From positions 1 through 9,368 of the forward strand of contig JAKLQB010000207.1 of the NCBI GenBank assembly GCA_022013615.1: a DNA stretch of 9,368 nt, given 5' to 3'. Below, in pieces: positions 7,344 through 9,368 of the stretch. A program made the position numbers and the translations under genes. A model generated the notes under the pieces. That model was not told where the DNA came from, made no database searches, and was given only the letters and a program-made list of their open reading frames with translations. Numbering within the stretch: the first letter of the stretch is position 1; every line of letters starts with the position of its first letter. The stretch is from Desulfobacterales bacterium (lineage in GTDB: Bacteria; Desulfobacterota; DSM-4660; Desulfatiglandales; Desulfatiglandaceae).

Positions 7344-8155
7344 TCCTTCTCCCAACAAAAAGAAAAACCTGTAGATTCTTCCACTGCCTTGCAGATGTCA
7401 GATTTCCCCTTGTCTTTTCCATCGGCTACAAGGATCTGGTACTGGTAGCGGACATGATCCAAATGAGTCACTTCGTTGCGAAAGATGTCAAGCTGTCGGC
7501 GAGGTAATTTCCTGGATAAGTATTCCAGAAAACGCTCGGCATCCAAGAAGTTATCGAACCGGGCTAACAGGAAGTGCTGCACCTCTCCGGCAGGGATCGA
7601 CCCTTCACCTTTGGCCCTTTCAAGGACCTTTTGCAGATGGGCATGGATGTAATGAACATACTCGTCGCAGTCCTCGCGAAGGGTGAATTGCGCCTTGTCT
7701 ACCCCGCCACAGCCACAGTAGTAGGCAGCCAGGGTCAGGTAGGGATCTTGCAGCTTTGCATGGAGGTCCGCTAAATAGCGCACCCCCACATCAATATTGG
7801 TTGCCGGATCAAGAAGGTCTTCCGGCTTCACACCATAATCAGACGCCGTAGACGGCAGCACCTGCATAAGCCCGAGGGCGCCTTTGGCGCTTCTTGCCTT
7901 GGGATCGAAAAATGACTCGCCCCTGACCACCGCTAACACATAGGGAAGCGGCAGACCGTACTGGGCCGCGGCCGTCTCAATTAACTGTTGATATGGGTAG
8001 CCGTGAACCTGAGGTGGGTCGGTAAAGAGGGATTCCAGACCAGACCGGATACTGGAGTCGGGGGCTATGGCTGGTGCGGCATGCCCGGCCAAAAAGCACA
8101 TGCATAAACAAAACAAGCAACAAAATGAGAAGACTTTGTTCATCCATCGTTTCAT
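7340..8155 (-). CDS. Secreted SLT-type lytic transglycosylase with SPOR-like tail
   Basis: 271 residues from the start chosen here. AAGGAGCT lies 7 bases before ATG 8155, and the upstream ATG at 8174-8176 overlaps the A-run next to that site, so 8155 is preferred. It has a Cys-rich signal peptide (to about residue 29) with no lipobox. The catalytic domain (about 55-175) has the Slt70-like motif with the catalytic Glu at about 80 (GESFFDPKARS), then GALGLMQVLPSTA and NIDVGVRYL. These enzymes cleave MurNAc-GlcNAc bonds, forming 1,6-anhydro-MurNAc. The usual AAYNAGPGAV motif reads AAYYCGCGGVDK (143-154), an odd double Cys. Residues about 193-266 alternate beta-alpha-beta like a SPOR domain, which would bind denuded glycan; this is inference from pattern. 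It follows the TolR-like gene by 58 bp. The stop codon lies inside an inverted-repeat element. Confidence 0.88.
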   Translation of the reverse strand: MKRWMNKVFSFCCLFCLCMCFLAGHAAPAIAPDSSIRSGLESLFTDPPQVHGYPYQQLIETAAAQYGLPLPYVLAVVRGESFFDPKARSAKGALGLMQVLPSTASDYGVKPEDLLDPATNIDVGVRYLADLHAKLQDPYLTLAAYYCGCGGVDKAQFTLREDCDEYVHYIHAHLQKVLERAKGEGSIPAGEVQHFLLARFDNFLDAERFLEYLSRKLPRRQLDIFRNEVTHLDHVRYQYQILVADGKDKGKSDICKAVEESTGFSFCWEKD

Positions 8156-8162
8156 ATCCCAG

Positions 8163-8168
8163 CTCCTT
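8163..8168 (-). promoter_or_regulatory. Ribosome binding site deciding the transglycosylase start
   Basis: Minus strand reads AAGGAG, with 7 bases before ATG 8155. It is the only good site here and makes the in-frame ATG at 8176 unlikely. Confidence 0.7.
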
Positions 8169-8213
8169 TTTTTCATTCACTACTTTAGACGGTGATTTAG
8201 AGGTTTTCTTCAA

Positions 8214-8990
8214 TCATTTTTTCGCCGGGGCGTTATAAGGTTCGAACACAGTGTCACCGTTACGGGTGATGGACAGAATTCCGTTGTCCCCATCCTGTTC
8301 CAACAGGACTAGGGTCTGCTCTACAAGCTTTTCCAATTCTTCATCAGCGAAAACCACCAGCACCTGCCTGATGGGAAAGGACCGAATGGCCGGATATGTA
8401 CTGGCCATCAGATCGAGAAAATAGGCATAGTCTTTGCCACTTTTGATCTCCCACAATCTTGGGGGCAGGCCTTTCACAGCCCTGAAGCTCACAGCGTTCC
8501 CCTGGGGATTACCCTCGAAGAAAAGATCAAAGCCGGTGGCCCGGGCACGGCAGAAAAGGCGAACCTTGCGGATGGTCATCAGCTCTAAGAGATCATCGAG
8601 ACTTTGAAATTGCATCTGGACGCCCTGCTGTCTTGGCGGCGCTGGTTTTGGACTTTTGGTCTGTTTTGTATCCCGCATGGCGGGTTCTGATGGTCTGAAG
8701 TCAGCTTTTTTGCCCGTTTGGACTGAAACCGCATGGCTATGATTTGTGGCCTGAGGCGTAACATCAGACTGAGGGGTCACCGGCACTGTCTGCTTTTCTA
8801 CGATTGGTTGGACGAGGGGGGAATCGGCCTCCGGCATCTTAAAGGGAATACTCTTAATAAGGGCAAAGATGATCCAGAACACAATGCCTATAATGGCCAG
8901 AAACCGCATCATATCTGTTTCCAGGAGCCGGTCATCCTGGAGATCCTCTCCTCTAAGAAGCCCCAGTCTTTCCATGCTCTCCGGCCTCAT
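8214..8990 (-). CDS. TolR/ExbD-like single-pass energy-transducing protein
   Basis: 258 residues. A short cytoplasmic N-terminus carries ETDMMRF, then one membrane helix (about 28-48), a Pro/Gln/Lys-rich periplasmic linker (about 52-122) and a folded C-terminal domain (about 125-250). Asp26 sits at the cytoplasmic mouth of the helix, the place of the essential proton-binding Asp in ExbD and TolR (FIDVM in ExbD). The C-terminal domain has alternating strands and helices, but I cannot match it confidently to the TolR periplasmic fold. The gene starts inside the TolQ-like gene (38-bp overlap), which suggests translational coupling. The ATG at 8990 has no clear ribosome site; ATG 8975 (M6) has GGAG only 3 bases away, so the start is uncertain by a few codons. 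Role by analogy: a peptidoglycan-facing arm moved by the proton channel. Confidence 0.75.
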   Translation of the reverse strand: MRPESMERLGLLRGEDLQDDRLLETDMMRFLAIIGIVFWIIFALIKSIPFKMPEADSPLVQPIVEKQTVPVTPQSDVTPQATNHSHAVSVQTGKKADFRPSEPAMRDTKQTKSPKPAPPRQQGVQMQFQSLDDLLELMTIRKVRLFCRARATGFDLFFEGNPQGNAVSFRAVKGLPPRLWEIKSGKDYAYFLDLMASTYPAIRSFPIRQVLVVFADEELEKLVEQTLVLLEQDGDNGILSITRNGDTVFEPYNAPAKK

Positions 8991-9368
8991 GCAGGATAAA
9001 TTGGTCCCATTCTTTGCCTAACAACACGATTTTAAATAGCCTTAGAAGATAACCGCATACCCCGCCAAAAACCGTGGTGCTCAGGGCCAGCAATAGCCCG
9101 CCGTTCACCAGACGTTCCAAAAGCCCCCATGCGCTTAAGGCGGCAACAGCTTCCTGCCCCTCGTTCACGCCATCAAGGACCTGCATCAGGGCCATCTCCA
9201 TACCCACGGCCGTCCAGATGACGCCCACCCCAAAAAAGGTGGAAATGGTAGTGTTGAGGAGGCGGTCATAGTAGGTGATCTGCGAAATTTTCGTTTCCTC
9301 CCGTCCGAGATACCGGCGAATTTTAACGACAAGATAGGCATAGAGCAGAAACAGGCAGCCAAAGGGAA
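8953..9368 (-). CDS. TolQ/ExbB/MotA-family proton channel subunit, 5' end outside window
   Basis: Only the last 137 codons are present; the frame is open to the right edge, so the start lies beyond 9368. An internal GTG at 9228 is not the real start. In visible residues I see a hydrophobic stretch (about 1-14), a cytoplasmic-looking basic stretch (about 15-38), a helix at about 42-64 containing GVGVIWTAVGM, and a helix at about 87-110 containing LLLALSTTVFGG. The two latter helices match TM2 and TM3 of TolQ/ExbB, including the pore-lining Thr in each (WTAVG against GTVxG; LALSTT against LLATAxGL). The family forms an inner-membrane pentamer that conducts protons and drives a TolR/ExbD partner. 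The next gene overlaps it by 38 bp and looks like that partner. The short tail after TM3 argues against ZorA. Which substrate or outer-membrane partner it energises is unknown. Confidence 0.8.
   Translation of the reverse strand, partial: PFGCLFLLYAYLVVKIRRYLGREETKISQITYYDRLLNTTISTFFGVGVIWTAVGMEMALMQVLDGVNEGQEAVAALSAWGLLERLVNGGLLLALSTTVFGGVCGYLLRLFKIVLLGKEWDQFILHEAGEHGKTGAS

Noticed and set aside
8953..9228. A small 91-residue protein starting at GTG 9228
   Set aside because: The frame stays open to the window edge and the upstream codons complete TM2 of the channel family, so this is an internal codon.
8214..9368. Zorya defence pair ZorA/ZorB
   Set aside because: The TolQ-like protein ends about 27 residues after TM3, with no long coiled-coil tail. 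The TolR-like protein shows no OmpA-like peptidoglycan motif, and no ZorC, ZorD or ZorE follows.

Overview
The window reads as chromosomal DNA of a Gram-negative (diderm) bacterium. It has a lipoprotein with a clear lipobox, several Sec-exported periplasmic or outer-membrane proteins, a TolQ/ExbB-type channel subunit and a peptidoglycan-cleaving transglycosylase. GC is about 50% by eye, with short degenerate repeats between genes of a kind I associate with Desulfobacterota, Nitrospirota and related environmental genomes. The phylum is inference; no marker gene is present. Every gene I can support is on the minus strand, so transcription runs from high to low coordinates.

Right part (9368 to 7340): the 3' end of a TolQ/ExbB/MotA-like channel gene, cut by the window edge, overlaps a TolR/ExbD-like gene (one membrane helix preceded by the channel Asp, a Pro-rich linker and a C-terminal domain). 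A secreted SLT-type lytic transglycosylase with a SPOR-like tail follows. An 86-bp element bounded by imperfect inverted repeats comes next and supplies the transglycosylase stop codon. After it lies a 464-residue lipoprotein (7239 to 5845), helical in its first half and beta-rich in its last third.

An AT-rich gap of 372 bp (5473-5844) separates this set from a second group, and is the most likely promoter region for it. The second group is three closely spaced genes for exported proteins (5472-3937, 3854-2361, 2389-1319). Each carries one or two alpha/beta units resembling the LPP20 fold, and the middle one adds TPR repeats. A 176-bp gap with a CGAA-rich dispersed-type repeat and a GC hairpin follows, then an AT-richer gene (1142-6) for a secreted protein with a FlgT-like N-terminal domain and a CsgG/TolB-N-like middle domain.

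My reading is a candidate envelope machine: a proton-driven TolQR-like pair, a wall hydrolase to open peptidoglycan, an outer-membrane lipoprotein, and a set of LPP20/FlgT-like scaffold proteins. LPP20- and FlgT-type proteins are known to build rings and disks around flagellar motors (FlgP, FlgT), but no flagellar gene is visible here. What the machine does cannot be told from this window.
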